This document shows positions 1-9,351 of a stretch of 64,000 nt of DNA, piece after piece. The position numbers and the translations under genes are program-made. Every line of letters begins with the position of its first letter. The stretch's first letter is position 1. The notes beneath the pieces were generated by a model. The model was not told the origin of the DNA. It made no database searches and worked only from the letters and a program-made list of their open reading frames with translations. The stretch lies in NCBI RefSeq assembly GCF_042657185.1, contig NZ_JBHSNN010000063.1, one strand, 5' to 3'. Source of the stretch: Ureibacillus thermophilus (GTDB lineage Bacteria > Bacillota > Bacilli > Bacillales_A > Planococcaceae).

Positions 1-255
<255 letters not shown>

Positions 256-394
256 AGAAAATTTGATATTAGCTCATTTTCTATCTCTAGTTTACCAACG
301 AGGGTTGGCGTCTAGAGTTTTATTAAAAAACATTAACGTTTTGATGTTCAGTTTTCAAAGTTCATATTCCCTATCGCCTTGCAGCGACTTTATT

Positions 395-423
395 ATAATA
401 ACAACTCACCAAAGAAAAGTCAA
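395..423 (-). promoter_or_regulatory. rrn promoter P2 (proximal)
   Basis: On the minus strand a -35 TTGACT (418-423) and a -10 TATTAT (395-400) are separated by exactly 17 bp, about 140 bp upstream of the 16S start. A G-containing start region (AATAAAGTC) follows. The position and quality fit a housekeeping sigma-A rRNA promoter. Confidence 0.7.
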
Positions 424-569
424 TAAAAAATTAAAAGTTTTTCTAAAAAATTATTTTTCAATTGTTTAAGTGAAAGTTTCTCATTCAGAAATAAGAAAAA
501 TATGAAAGAGAGGCTTTCAGATATAAAAGTTAAAAATAATTAGTTGAAAAAGATTATCAACAGTCGAAA

Positions 570-598
570 ATTCTACATTGAAATGATAAAAAAATCAA
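570..598 (-). promoter_or_regulatory. rrn promoter P1 (distal)
   Basis: A second minus-strand promoter-like pair, -35 TTGATT (593-598) and -10 TAGAAT (570-575), has a 17-bp spacer. Tandem promoters are usual for Bacillales rrn operons. The rest of the 256-619 interval is AT-rich with no coding signal and holds the rRNA leader. Confidence 0.5.
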
Positions 599-619
599 GC
601 CCATCATTTTAATTATTTT

Positions 620-1750
620 TTAGTCGCTGTTTTTCGGTAGAACTCTTGAAATTGTTAAAGACGTTTCCTTAGATAAATCAATTATTTCTCCATTATTTAA
701 TAATTTAACAAGCAGGTGAGTTGGATGTAATTGATTAATAAATATGATTTCTGCTTTTTCCGAATTTGATAGTTCTACTTTTGTTCCGATAGGTAATTCA
801 GCTACAAGGTTAGTTAATGTATTGACTACTCGAATATCAAATTTTCCAAACTCTGAATCTTTAATCATTTCAATGACTTTAAATAAAGATTCTTTTGGAC
901 GATATAACCGATCGCACGTCATGGCATGGAAGGTATCAGCCACAGCAATGATTTGGCCTAAATGTGAAATCCTTTCCATTTTAAGTCCTATTGGATAGCC
1001 GCTTCCATCTAAACGTTCATGATGCTGTAATATGGCAATTTTCATTTCATTTTTTAGTTGAGATAATTCTTTTACCATATTGTAGCTATATATCGGATGT
1101 TTTCGGATTTCATTTATGTCTTCTGCAGTTAGTGGGGCTTTTTTATTTCGAATCATTATAGGAACTTTTGCCATCCCACAATCAGCTAATACTCCTGCGA
1201 TCCCTATCTGTAAAGTATTTCCTCTGTCAAATCCCATTTTGTTTGCAAGTGTAGCAGCAATTAATCCAGTAGAAATACAATGGTGGTAAATATATTCTAT
1301 TGGGTTAGAGTAATGGTTTAAATCGAATAAAAAGGAACGGTCCTCCAATACTAGTTTGATTAATGGGGATATAATTTCTCTTATTTTGATTATGTCAATA
1401 TCCTTTCCTGCTTCCCAATTTTTAAACTCGGCTTTAAAAATCTCAACTTTCTCTAAATACTCTTTTTCAAATGAATCATTTGTTGTTACTTTTTCGTTTT
1501 CGACCGTCGCCACTATTTCATTTTCACTTTTTACATCTTCCTTATTGCTTTTATTTGACGCTGTTTTCTCAATACTTTCAACAAGAACTGGAATTTCTTT
1601 GATATTAAAAGCTTTGAATACTTGCAAATGCTCAGAAGAAATAGGTGTATTTTTTGCAACTATTGGGTATCTTGTATTTACAAAAATATCTTTTGCTACA
1701 ATTTCTCCTAGTTCTAAGTTGTTTACGTTCACCATTGTAAACTTCTTCAT
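620..1750 (-). CDS. HD-GYP-like domain protein with degenerate HD motif
   Basis: 376 aa. The N-terminal about 60 residues resemble the small domain found ahead of HD-GYP domains. A low-complexity charged linker (60-110) and then an HD-GYP fold (about 125-300) follow. The GYP side is intact (HHERLDGSGYP at 243-253, then VADTFHAMTCDRLYRP). The canonical HD dyad is replaced by A189-D190 within VLADCGMAK, so one metal ligand is missing and c-di-GMP phosphodiesterase activity is doubtful. The start is supported by AAAAGGGG upstream of the ATG. The gene sits between rrn and gyrA, transcribed with gyrA but separated from it by a terminator. Real protein; biochemical role uncertain. Confidence 0.85.
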   Translation of the reverse strand: MKKFTMVNVNNLELGEIVAKDIFVNTRYPIVAKNTPISSEHLQVFKAFNIKEIPVLVESIEKTASNKSNKEDVKSENEIVATVENEKVTTNDSFEKEYLEKVEIFKAEFKNWEAGKDIDIIKIREIISPLIKLVLEDRSFLFDLNHYSNPIEYIYHHCISTGLIAATLANKMGFDRGNTLQIGIAGVLADCGMAKVPIMIRNKKAPLTAEDINEIRKHPIYSYNMVKELSQLKNEMKIAILQHHERLDGSGYPIGLKMERISHLGQIIAVADTFHAMTCDRLYRPKESLFKVIEMIKDSEFGKFDIRVVNTLTNLVAELPIGTKVELSNSEKAEIIFINQLHPTHLLVKLLNNGEIIDLSKETSLTISRVLPKNSD

Positions 1751-1878
1751 CTGAAAACCCCTTTTTCGAATTATTATAAAATTCTCTATATGAATAATTA
1801 TACATCAATTCCGCTACTATTTCGGAATATTTTCCATAAACATTTAATTCCACTTCTTTTTACCTATTTTTATGGGGT

Positions 1879-1921
1879 ATTTTTTAAAAATAAAGAAACA
1901 TCGCAATTAAGCAATGTTTCT
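1879..1921 (-). terminator. Intrinsic terminator downstream of gyrA
   Basis: Minus-strand hairpin AGAAACATTGC / GCGATGTTTCT (1894-1921, 11-bp stem with one G-U) followed by a T-rich tract. It lies 18 bp after the gyrA stop. Confidence 0.7.
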
Positions 1922-1938
1922 GTTTAAGAAATGATTCA

Positions 1939-4410
1939 TTAATTAAATGATTTTTCAGTTATATCATTTTCATCAGAATTCTCATCTTTTTTCACTCTTG
2001 CAACAGTTGCTACATATTCATCATCAGCTAAGCGAATTAATCGTACTCCTTGTGTATTTCTTCCAATGCAAGAGATGTCATTCACATCCATTCGAATGAG
2101 GATGCCGTTGTTTGTAATTAACATAATATCTTCTGTTCCATCGACGGTTTTTACAGCACACATTGGACCATTTTTCTCTGTAATTTGAATCGTTTTAATT
2201 CCAACACCGCCTCTATTCTGCAGACGATATTCAGATTCAGATGTACGTTTTCCATAGCCATTTTCCGTTACAACTAAAATATCTTGGCCAGGTTCAACAA
2301 TTTCCATGCCGACTACCCAGTCACCTTCGCGAAGTTTAATGCCGCGAACTCCTGCTGCAGTACGACCCATTTCCCGAATATCCTGTTCTTCAAAGCGAAT
2401 TAACATGCCATTTCTTGTGCCAATCACAATATGTTTTGAACCGTCAGTTAAGCGGACAGAAATTAATTCATCATCTTCATATAAATTGATAGCAATTAAG
2501 CCATTATTGCGTATATTGGCAAATTGGGATAAAGATGTACGTTTCGTAATTCCCATCTTTGTAGTAAAGACAAAGAAAGCATTTTCATCGTATTCTTTTA
2601 CCCCAATCATCGCCGTTACTTTTTCTTCTTTTTCTAAATTTAACAAATTGACAATTGGCAATCCTTTTGCGGTGCGTCCATATTCAGGAATTTCATACCC
2701 TTTTGCCCGATAAACTTTCCCTTTAGAAGTGAAGAATAAAATCACATCATGTGTGGATGTAAACAATAAATGTTCCACAAAATCATCTTCATGAGTATTC
2801 ATTCCTTGCACTCCGCGGCCTCCGCGTCTTTGGCTGCGATAAGTATTAGCTGCTAACCGTTTGATATACCCTCTATGAGTCAACGTGATGACGGAATCTT
2901 CTTTTGGAATTAAATCTTCATCTTCAATCATCTCAGGACCGCCTGGAGCAATTTCAGTTTTGCGTTGGTCATTATATTTTTCTTTAATTTCTAACAGTTC
3001 TTTTTTAATAATGTCAATAATTTTTGACTCATCGGCTAAAATGGCTTTTAATTCGCCTATAAGTTTTTGCAAATCATGATAGTCATTCTCTATTTTTTCT
3101 CTTTCCAGTCCGCTCAAACGAACGAGGCGCATATCGAGGATGGCTTGTGCTTGTTTTTCCGATAAGTTAAAGCGCTCCATTAAAATGGGTTTTGCTTCTT
3201 CTCCTGTGCGAGAAGAACGAATGATATTGATGATTTCATCGATATGATCAAGAGCAATGCGCAAGCCCTCTAAAATATGTGCCCGATCTTCCGCTTTCTT
3301 CAATTCATATTGAGTACGGCGGGTGATGACTTCTTTTTGATGTTCTAAATATTGATAAAGCACTTCTTTTAAACTTAATACTTTTGGTTGGCCGTGAACG
3401 AGGGCAAGCATGTTCACGCTAAAATTCATTTGCATGGCCGTTTGTTTGTATAAGTTGTTCAACACCACATTGGCATTGGCATCTTTTCTTACTTCTATAA
3501 CAATCCGCATGCCCCGGCGGTCAGATTCATCACGAAGATTGGAAATTCCTTCGATTTTTTTATCCCGAACGAGCTCAGCAATTTTTTCAATTAACTTCGC
3601 TTTATTCACTTGATATGGAATTTCTGTTACAACAATGGTTTCTTTTCCAGTCGAACTTGTTTCAATTTCCACTTTTGCACGCACAACAATTGTGCCACGT
3701 CCTGTTTCATAAGCGCGACGAATTCCGCTTCGTCCTAAAATAATCCCGCCTGTCGGAAAATCTGGCCCTGGAATAATTTCCATCAACTCATCTGTTGTAA
3801 TTTCAGGATTTTCCGCTACTGCGATAACCGCATCAATTGTTTCTCCCAATTGATGCGGAGGAATATTTGTTGCCATACCAACAGCAATTCCTGAAGCTCC
3901 GTTTACGAGCAAGTTAGGGAACCGAGAAGGCAATACTTTTGGTTCCTTTTCAGTTCCGTCATAGTTTGAATCATAATCAATCGTATCTTTATTGATATCC
4001 CGAAGCATCTCCATCGCAATTTTTGACAAGCGGGCTTCCGTATAACGCATGGCAGCAGCGCCGTCTCCATCAACTGAACCAAAGTTTCCATGTCCATCCA
4101 CTAAAACGTAACGATAGCTAAAGTCCTGCGCCATCCGCACAAGTGCATCATAGATGGAAGAGTCTCCGTGGGGATGGTATTTCCCCATTACATCTCCTAC
4201 GATGCGGGCACATTTTTTATACGGTTTATCTGAATGGTTTCCCAATTCATACATGCCGTAAAGAATACGGCGTTGAACAGGTTTCAAGCCGTCTCTCACA
4301 TCCGGCAGGGCACGGGAAACAATGACGCTCATTGCATAATCTAAAAAGGATTTTTGAACTTCTTCGCTAATTTTCACTTGTTTGATTTCTGAATTAATAT
4401 TTTCAGCCAT
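1939..4410 (-). CDS. gyrA: DNA gyrase subunit A
   Basis: 823 aa, normal length. This is the breakage-reunion subunit of the A2B2 gyrase that negatively supercoils DNA. The N-terminal winged-helix region carries the quinolone-resistance region (HPHGDSSIYDALVRMAQ) and the catalytic tyrosine in AAMRYTEARLS. The GyrA-box QRRGGRG marks the C-terminal DNA-wrapping beta-pinwheel and distinguishes it from ParC. The wild-type-like serine (GDSSIYD) is kept at the position where quinolone resistance usually arises. The gene is 24 bp downstream of gyrB, with a good RBS (AGGAGGG) before the ATG. The last about 20 residues are an acidic tail. Confidence 0.98.
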   Translation of the reverse strand: MAENINSEIKQVKISEEVQKSFLDYAMSVIVSRALPDVRDGLKPVQRRILYGMYELGNHSDKPYKKCARIVGDVMGKYHPHGDSSIYDALVRMAQDFSYRYVLVDGHGNFGSVDGDGAAAMRYTEARLSKIAMEMLRDINKDTIDYDSNYDGTEKEPKVLPSRFPNLLVNGASGIAVGMATNIPPHQLGETIDAVIAVAENPEITTDELMEIIPGPDFPTGGIILGRSGIRRAYETGRGTIVVRAKVEIETSSTGKETIVVTEIPYQVNKAKLIEKIAELVRDKKIEGISNLRDESDRRGMRIVIEVRKDANANVVLNNLYKQTAMQMNFSVNMLALVHGQPKVLSLKEVLYQYLEHQKEVITRRTQYELKKAEDRAHILEGLRIALDHIDEIINIIRSSRTGEEAKPILMERFNLSEKQAQAILDMRLVRLSGLEREKIENDYHDLQKLIGELKAILADESKIIDIIKKELLEIKEKYNDQRKTEIAPGGPEMIEDEDLIPKEDSVITLTHRGYIKRLAANTYRSQRRGGRGVQGMNTHEDDFVEHLLFTSTHDVILFFTSKGKVYRAKGYEIPEYGRTAKGLPIVNLLNLEKEEKVTAMIGVKEYDENAFFVFTTKMGITKRTSLSQFANIRNNGLIAINLYEDDELISVRLTDGSKHIVIGTRNGMLIRFEEQDIREMGRTAAGVRGIKLREGDWVVGMEIVEPGQDILVVTENGYGKRTSESEYRLQNRGGVGIKTIQITEKNGPMCAVKTVDGTEDIMLITNNGILIRMDVNDISCIGRNTQGVRLIRLADDEYVATVARVKKDENSDENDITEKSFN

Positions 4411-4434
4411 GGATGAGCCCTCCTTTCATGCATA

Positions 4435-6369
4435 TTAAACGTCTAGATTTTCAACATATACTGCATTTTCTTCAATAAATTGTCTACGAGGCTCTACTTC
4501 ATCGCCCATTAGTTGTCTAAAGATTTGATCAGCTTTAATGGCATCATCCAATTGGATTTGAAGCAACGTACGTCTTTCTGGATCCATCGTTGTTTCCCAT
4601 AGTTGTTCAGCATTCATTTCTCCTAAACCTTTATATCGTTGAATTGTAGGTTTGGGATTATCTGGAAGGCGTTTTAAAATTTCCTGAAGTTCTTCATCTG
4701 AATAACAGTATTCTACATGCTTTCCTTGCTTTACTTGATAAAGAGGCGGTTGAGCAGCATATACATATCCTGCTTCGATAAGCGGACGCATGAATCGGAA
4801 GAAGAATGTTAGCAATAGAATGCGGATATGTGCTCCATCGACATCAGCATCGGTCATAATGATGATTTTATGATATCGGGCTTTTTCTAGATCAAATTCA
4901 TCCCCGATACCTGTACCAAAGGCTGTGATCATGGCGCGAATTTCCGCATTGGATAAAATGCGGTTTAAATTGGCTTTTTCCACATTTAAAATTTTTCCGC
5001 GCAAAGGCAAGATGGCTTGGAAGTAACGGTCACGACCTGATTTAGCCGATCCGCCCGCTGAATCCCCTTCGACAATGAAAATTTCAGATTCTGCTGGATT
5101 TGTAGAAGTACAGTCAGCAAGCTTCCCGGGTAAATTTGAAATTTCCAACGCTGATTTTCTTCTTGTAAATTCCCGGGCTTTTTTGGCCGCAACACGAGCT
5201 CTAGCAGCCATTATTCCTTTTTCAACAATTTTTCTAGCAATCGATGGATTTTCTAATAAAAATCGTTCAAAGCTTTCCGAAAAGATTTGGTTTGTAATGG
5301 CACTTACTTCCGAATTTCCTAATTTCGTTTTTGTTTGCCCTTCAAATTGAGGATTCGGATGTTTTACAGATATAATGGCAGTTAAACCTTCGCGGACATC
5401 TTCACCTGTTAAATTTGCATCGTTATCTTTAATCATGCCGCTTTTTCGTGCATATTCATTAATGACACGAGTCAAAGCCGTTTTAAACCCAGATTCATGG
5501 GTACCGCCTTCATAAGTGTTGATATTATTTGCAAAGGAATAAATGTCAGTGGAGTATCCCGCATTATATTGCAATGCAATTTCAACGGAAATTCCATCCT
5601 TTTCCCCCATAATATCAATCGTTTCATGAATCGGCTCTTTCGACTCATTTAGATGCTCTACATACTCTCGAATTCCGCCTTCGTAATAATAAGTATCAGA
5701 ATGCACTTCATCCCCGCGCTCATCTGTCAATGTCAGCCTAATGCCGCGGTTTAAATAAGCCAGTTCACGCAAGCGGGTTGCCAATGTCTCGTAATCATAT
5801 ACAGTCGTTTCCTTAAAAATTTCCGGATCCGCTTTAAAACGTGTTGTCGTTCCAGTTTCATCTGTATCTCCCAACACTTTTAGCGGTACAACCGTATTCC
5901 CTCTAGCAAACTTAATATAATAAATATGACCATCCCGTTTTACATACACTTCAGTTTCTTCGGAAAGCGCATTTACTACAGAAGCTCCAACACCATGCAA
6001 ACCTCCGGAAACTTTATAGCCGCCGCTTCCAAATTTTCCTCCAGCGTGGAGTACAGTCATAATTACTTCAACGGCAGGAATACCCATTTTTTCATGGATG
6101 CTTACCGGTATCCCCCTGCCGTTATCTTCCACACGAATCCAATTATCTTTTTCTATCGTTACATGAATTTTATCGCAATAACCAGCTAATGCTTCATCAA
6201 TACTATTGTCTACAATCTCCCACACTAAATGGTGTAAACCTTTTGAATTTGTTGAACCAATATACATTCCTGGACGTTTGCGGACAGCTTCTAATCCTTC
6301 TAAAACTTGTATTTGTTCAGCATCATAATTTCCCTGAACTTTACTATCTTCTAAAGCCACCACGTTCAC
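4435..6369 (-). CDS. gyrB: DNA gyrase subunit B
   Basis: 644 aa, full length. This is the ATPase subunit of gyrase. The GHKL ATP-binding domain (VWEIVDNSIDEALAGY, DNGRGIPV, GLHGVGASVVNAL) is followed by the transducer and the TOPRIM domain with EGDSAGGSAKSGRD, PLRGKILNVEKA and the Mg-binding DADVDGAHI. The C-terminus carries QRYKGLGEMN. It is co-directional with recF upstream (66-bp gap) and gyrA downstream. The remB (yaaB) gene that lies between recF and gyrB in Bacillus subtilis is absent here. Confidence 0.98.
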   Translation of the reverse strand: MNVVALEDSKVQGNYDAEQIQVLEGLEAVRKRPGMYIGSTNSKGLHHLVWEIVDNSIDEALAGYCDKIHVTIEKDNWIRVEDNGRGIPVSIHEKMGIPAVEVIMTVLHAGGKFGSGGYKVSGGLHGVGASVVNALSEETEVYVKRDGHIYYIKFARGNTVVPLKVLGDTDETGTTTRFKADPEIFKETTVYDYETLATRLRELAYLNRGIRLTLTDERGDEVHSDTYYYEGGIREYVEHLNESKEPIHETIDIMGEKDGISVEIALQYNAGYSTDIYSFANNINTYEGGTHESGFKTALTRVINEYARKSGMIKDNDANLTGEDVREGLTAIISVKHPNPQFEGQTKTKLGNSEVSAITNQIFSESFERFLLENPSIARKIVEKGIMAARARVAAKKAREFTRRKSALEISNLPGKLADCTSTNPAESEIFIVEGDSAGGSAKSGRDRYFQAILPLRGKILNVEKANLNRILSNAEIRAMITAFGTGIGDEFDLEKARYHKIIIMTDADVDGAHIRILLLTFFFRFMRPLIEAGYVYAAQPPLYQVKQGKHVEYCYSDEELQEILKRLPDNPKPTIQRYKGLGEMNAEQLWETTMDPERRTLLQIQLDDAIKADQIFRQLMGDEVEPRRQFIEENAVYVENLDV

Positions 6370-6435
6370 CTACTCTTTCATACCCTAGTATGCATTTATT
6401 TCATCACATAAAATCCTATAAAATCCAATCATCAA

Positions 6436-7551
6436 CTATTCAGTCTCTATTTTTCCTTGTTTCACGTGAAACATTTTTGCGTGTTGTAATGTCTCATGGT
6501 GAATTCCATCAACACTTGTAGTCGTAACAAAGGTCTGAACTTCTCCTTGAATCGTGTTCAGCAAATGGGATTGACGGAAATCATCCAATTCAGACAATAC
6601 ATCATCCAAAAGCAATATAGGTGATTCTCCTGTTTCTTGCTTAATTAATTCAATTTCAGCCAACTTTAAAGAAAGGGCAGTTGTCCTTTGTTGTCCTTGC
6701 GATCCATATGTTTGAACATCGTAACCATTTACTAGAAACTGCAAATCATCACGATGGGGGCCAATAAGCGTAAGCCCCCTTTCCCTTTCCTTTTCCCGCA
6801 CTTGGGTTAACTGTTCCGTCAAGTATGTAGTCATCTCGTTAACGGACCAATTTTTTTCAATTCCTTTTGTTGTAAAATAGATAATTTGTAATTTTTCCAT
6901 TCCCTGAGATATGCCGGAATGAATTTTTTCTGCCCATTCTTGCAAAAGATCAACAAATTCAAAGCGCTTACGAATAATTTGGACAGCGGACTGTATATAT
7001 TGTTTAGTGTAAATATCAAATAAAACTTCATCTATTTTTTTCTTTTCTTGATAACTTTTTAACAACTGATTCCTTTGTTTTAAAAGCTTTTGAAAAGTTA
7101 AAAGTTCATGCAAATAAACAGGGGAAATTTGACCAATTTCCATATCAATAAAACGTCTGCGCACTTGTGGACTTCCTTTTACGATATTTAAGTCCTCCGG
7201 CGCAAACATCACAACATTAATTTGACCTATATAATTGCTCAGTTTTGTTTGTTCAATGTGGTTAACTTTTCCTTTTTTGCCCTTTTTAGTAATTAAAAGC
7301 TCTAAAGGAAAGCTAACATGTCTTTTTTTGATTTCTCCTTTTATTTTACCATAGTCTTTTTCCCAACGTATTAATTCTTTCTCGTTGCTTGTACGGTGGG
7401 ATTTGGCCATTGCTAAAACATAGATGGATTCTAAAACATTCGTTTTTCCTTGAGCATTTTCCCCAATAAAAACATTGATTTTTTTGGAAAACTCTAAATT
7501 GAGAGAATCATAATTGCGGTAATCGGTAAGTTGTAAACGTTCAATAATCAT
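6436..7551 (-). CDS. recF: DNA replication/repair protein RecF
   Basis: 371 aa from the ATG at 7551, which follows AGGAG-like sequence and overlaps the yaaA stop by 4 bp (ATGA). RecF is an SMC-like ATPase that helps load RecA at gaps. It has Walker A (GENAQGKTN), an ABC signature (YGSQGQQRT) and Walker B (LLLDDVLSELD). The last codons (MFHVKQ) contain a perfect parS site, so this coding sequence also serves as a centromere element. A longer N-terminal reading exists but would run through yaaA and lacks family similarity. Confidence 0.96.
   Translation of the reverse strand: MIIERLQLTDYRNYDSLNLEFSKKINVFIGENAQGKTNVLESIYVLAMAKSHRTSNEKELIRWEKDYGKIKGEIKKRHVSFPLELLITKKGKKGKVNHIEQTKLSNYIGQINVVMFAPEDLNIVKGSPQVRRRFIDMEIGQISPVYLHELLTFQKLLKQRNQLLKSYQEKKKIDEVLFDIYTKQYIQSAVQIIRKRFEFVDLLQEWAEKIHSGISQGMEKLQIIYFTTKGIEKNWSVNEMTTYLTEQLTQVREKERERGLTLIGPHRDDLQFLVNGYDVQTYGSQGQQRTTALSLKLAEIELIKQETGESPILLLDDVLSELDDFRQSHLLNTIQGEVQTFVTTTSVDGIHHETLQHAKMFHVKQGKIETE
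6458..6473. promoter_or_regulatory. parS centromere site (perfect 16-mer), inside recF
   Basis: TGTTTCACGTGAAACA is a perfect palindrome identical to the Bacillus ParB/Spo0J binding consensus. It lies about 3 kb on the gyr side of oriC. Spo0J loads here as a CTP-dependent clamp and recruits SMC. Confidence 0.93.
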
Positions 7552-7778
7552 TCCTTTTCTCCGTTCTTGTTTACAATTACGTATCTTCCACAACCAGGTA
7601 TATTGACAACATCGCCATTTCTTAATTTACGGCCACGGCGTCTTTCAATTTCGCCGTTGACAAATACATTGTTTTCTTCCAAAAACCATTTTGCCATACC
7701 ACCTGAGTTGATTGTATTGGTAACTTTCAACACCTGTCCAAGGGTGATAAATTCCGTATCGATCACTAACTCATTCAA
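7548..7778 (-). CDS. yaaA: S4-domain RNA-binding protein YaaA
   Basis: 76 aa. A single S4-type RNA-binding domain typical of YaaA/YbcJ-like proteins: FITLGQVLKVTNTINSGGMA followed by FVNGEIERRRGRKLRNGD. It lies between dnaN and recF as in other Bacillales and overlaps recF by 4 bp, indicating translational coupling. A role linked to ribosome assembly is known for the family; the exact substrate is not visible. Confidence 0.92.
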   Translation of the reverse strand: MNELVIDTEFITLGQVLKVTNTINSGGMAKWFLEENNVFVNGEIERRRGRKLRNGDVVNIPGCGRYVIVNKNGEKE

Positions 7779-7993
7779 ATAAATTCAGCCTCCGTTAATC
7801 GAACATCTATCAATTAATCTTACCTTAAATTTCACTAATTCGCCAGAAAAGCCACGGATACCTAATTTAATTTTTGACGAAAAGCTTTTAATTCAAACCT
7901 TTTAAAATGTTTCTTCCAACTAAATGAAACATAAAAATAGTTTTAAAACATATAATTTTGTAAAATTATCGATTTAAGTGATATTTAAGACAA

Positions 7994-8032
7994 TAAAAAA
8001 GCGCAGATACGCCGTTTGGGCTAAATCTGCAC
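7994..8032 (-). terminator. Intrinsic terminator after dnaN
   Basis: Minus-strand stem AGTGCAGAT / ATCTGCGCT (8000-8008 and 8024-8032, one G-U) followed by TTTTTT, directly after the dnaN stop. It separates dnaA-dnaN from the yaaA-recF-gyrBA unit. The remaining 7780-7993 is AT-rich and presumably holds the yaaA promoter; I see no gene there. Confidence 0.75.
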
Positions 8033-8041
8033 TCCTTAAAA

Positions 8042-9184
8042 TTAATAAGTTCTCACTGGTAAAATCAACTGAAGTATGGCATCGTCATTCACTGAACGCA
8101 AAATGAACGGACGCATCGCACCAGTAAATTGAATAATGACTTCTTGGCTTTGTCCATCGATTGCTTTTAATGCTTCCATCATATATTTCGCACTAAAGGA
8201 AATCACCAGCTCTTCCCCTTCAATGGAATGGACAGGGATTTGTTCTTCAACTTTACCGATTTCAGGAGAGTTGGATGAAATTTTTACTGCATCATTTTCT
8301 AATGTTTCAAAACGAACCACATTGTTCCGGTCTTCTCTCGCCACTAAAGATGCACGATCAATGGCTTGCAATAATGTTTTTCCATCAACCGTAATATTTG
8401 TTTTAAATTCATTTGGAATTAAACGCGATGTATCCGGATAATTTCCTTCAAGTAAGCGGGAGAAAAATAAAACATGATCTGTTTTGAATAAAATTTGCTG
8501 ATTGGACATAGTAATTTCAACAGGATTACTTGTTTCATCCAAAATTTTATTTAATTCGTTAAGGCTTTTTCCTGGAATGACAATCGATTCAATGTCGCTT
8601 GGTAAGTTTTCAAGTTTTACTTTTCTGCGTGCTAATCGATGGCTATCTGTTGCCACGCAAATGAGTTCATCGTTCTCAATCATCCAATTAACCCCAGTAA
8701 GCACAGGGCGGCTTTCGCTAGTCGCAACAGCAAACACAGTTTCTCGGATGATGGATTTTAATAATTCCGCCGGTATTTCGAATTTATTTTCATTCGAAAT
8801 TTCAGGCAGCAACGGATATTCTGATGCATCTAAACCGATTAAATGGAATTCCGTTTTTCCTGAACGAATGTGGGTTTGGAATTCATTCAACACTTCAATT
8901 TCCACATCGTTTGTAGGCAATTTTCTTATGATTTCGTTAAACATTCGAGCTTGCAGTACGATGGAGCCAGTTTCCACAATATTGATAATTTGATTTCCAT
9001 TTTCTTCAGTTGGTATAAACGTTTGGATGGTGATATCTGCATCAGATCCAGTAAGTAATATCCCATTATTTCTAACATCAATTTTAATTCCTGTGAGAAT
9101 TGGGATTGTTGTTTTTGAACTGATGGCTTTTGTTACGTCATTTAGTCCATCCAACAGCCGATCTCGCATGATTTCAAATTTCAT
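8042..9184 (-). CDS. dnaN: DNA polymerase III beta subunit (sliding clamp)
   Basis: 380 aa, three beta-clamp repeats, the usual length (378 in B. subtilis). It is the processivity clamp for PolC/DnaE and a hub for repair proteins. The C-terminus AILQLILPVRTY is the classic clamp ending. Two in-frame ATGs lie two codons apart. GAGG sits directly against the first and 7 nt before the second, so I place the start at 9184 (MKFEIMRDRL). The gene is downstream of dnaA across the origin unwinding region. Confidence 0.97.
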   Translation of the reverse strand: MKFEIMRDRLLDGLNDVTKAISSKTTIPILTGIKIDVRNNGILLTGSDADITIQTFIPTEENGNQIINIVETGSIVLQARMFNEIIRKLPTNDVEIEVLNEFQTHIRSGKTEFHLIGLDASEYPLLPEISNENKFEIPAELLKSIIRETVFAVATSESRPVLTGVNWMIENDELICVATDSHRLARRKVKLENLPSDIESIVIPGKSLNELNKILDETSNPVEITMSNQQILFKTDHVLFFSRLLEGNYPDTSRLIPNEFKTNITVDGKTLLQAIDRASLVAREDRNNVVRFETLENDAVKISSNSPEIGKVEEQIPVHSIEGEELVISFSAKYMMEALKAIDGQSQEVIIQFTGAMRPFILRSVNDDAILQLILPVRTY

Positions 9185-9197
9185 CTTCATACCTCAC

Positions 9198-9351
9198 TTA
9201 ATTAAATTATTATTTTAATAAAAAATAAATAGAAATAGTAATAGAGGTTGTGGATTTGTGGATAAGGCTGTTTTTATCTTTCCCATCAATATATCCACAT
9301 GTTAATACATTGTGAATAACTTTGTTAAGAAAAAGAAAGTTATCCACAACC
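9198..9351. other. oriC part 2: DNA unwinding element, DnaA-trios and DnaA boxes between dnaA and dnaN
   Basis: An AT-only tract (9198-9229) runs into TAG-AAA-TAG-TAA-TAG triplets (9230-9244), a short G-rich stretch and two adjoining boxes TGTGGATTT (9249-9257) and TGTGGATAA (9257-9265). More boxes follow: TGTGAATAA (9311-9319) and TTATCCACA (9340-9348). This matches the B. subtilis basal unwinding system, in which DnaA polymerises from paired boxes onto TAG-type trios. The trio assignment is by pattern. Confidence 0.8.

Noticed and set aside
1751..1853. Minus-strand 73-codon reading overlapping the start of the HD-GYP gene
   Set aside because: Out of frame with the gene, runs through its promoter region and has AT-rich low-complexity composition.
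6370..6435. remB (yaaB) between recF and gyrB
   Set aside because: Only 66 bp are available and no reading resembles RemB; the gene is absent at this position.
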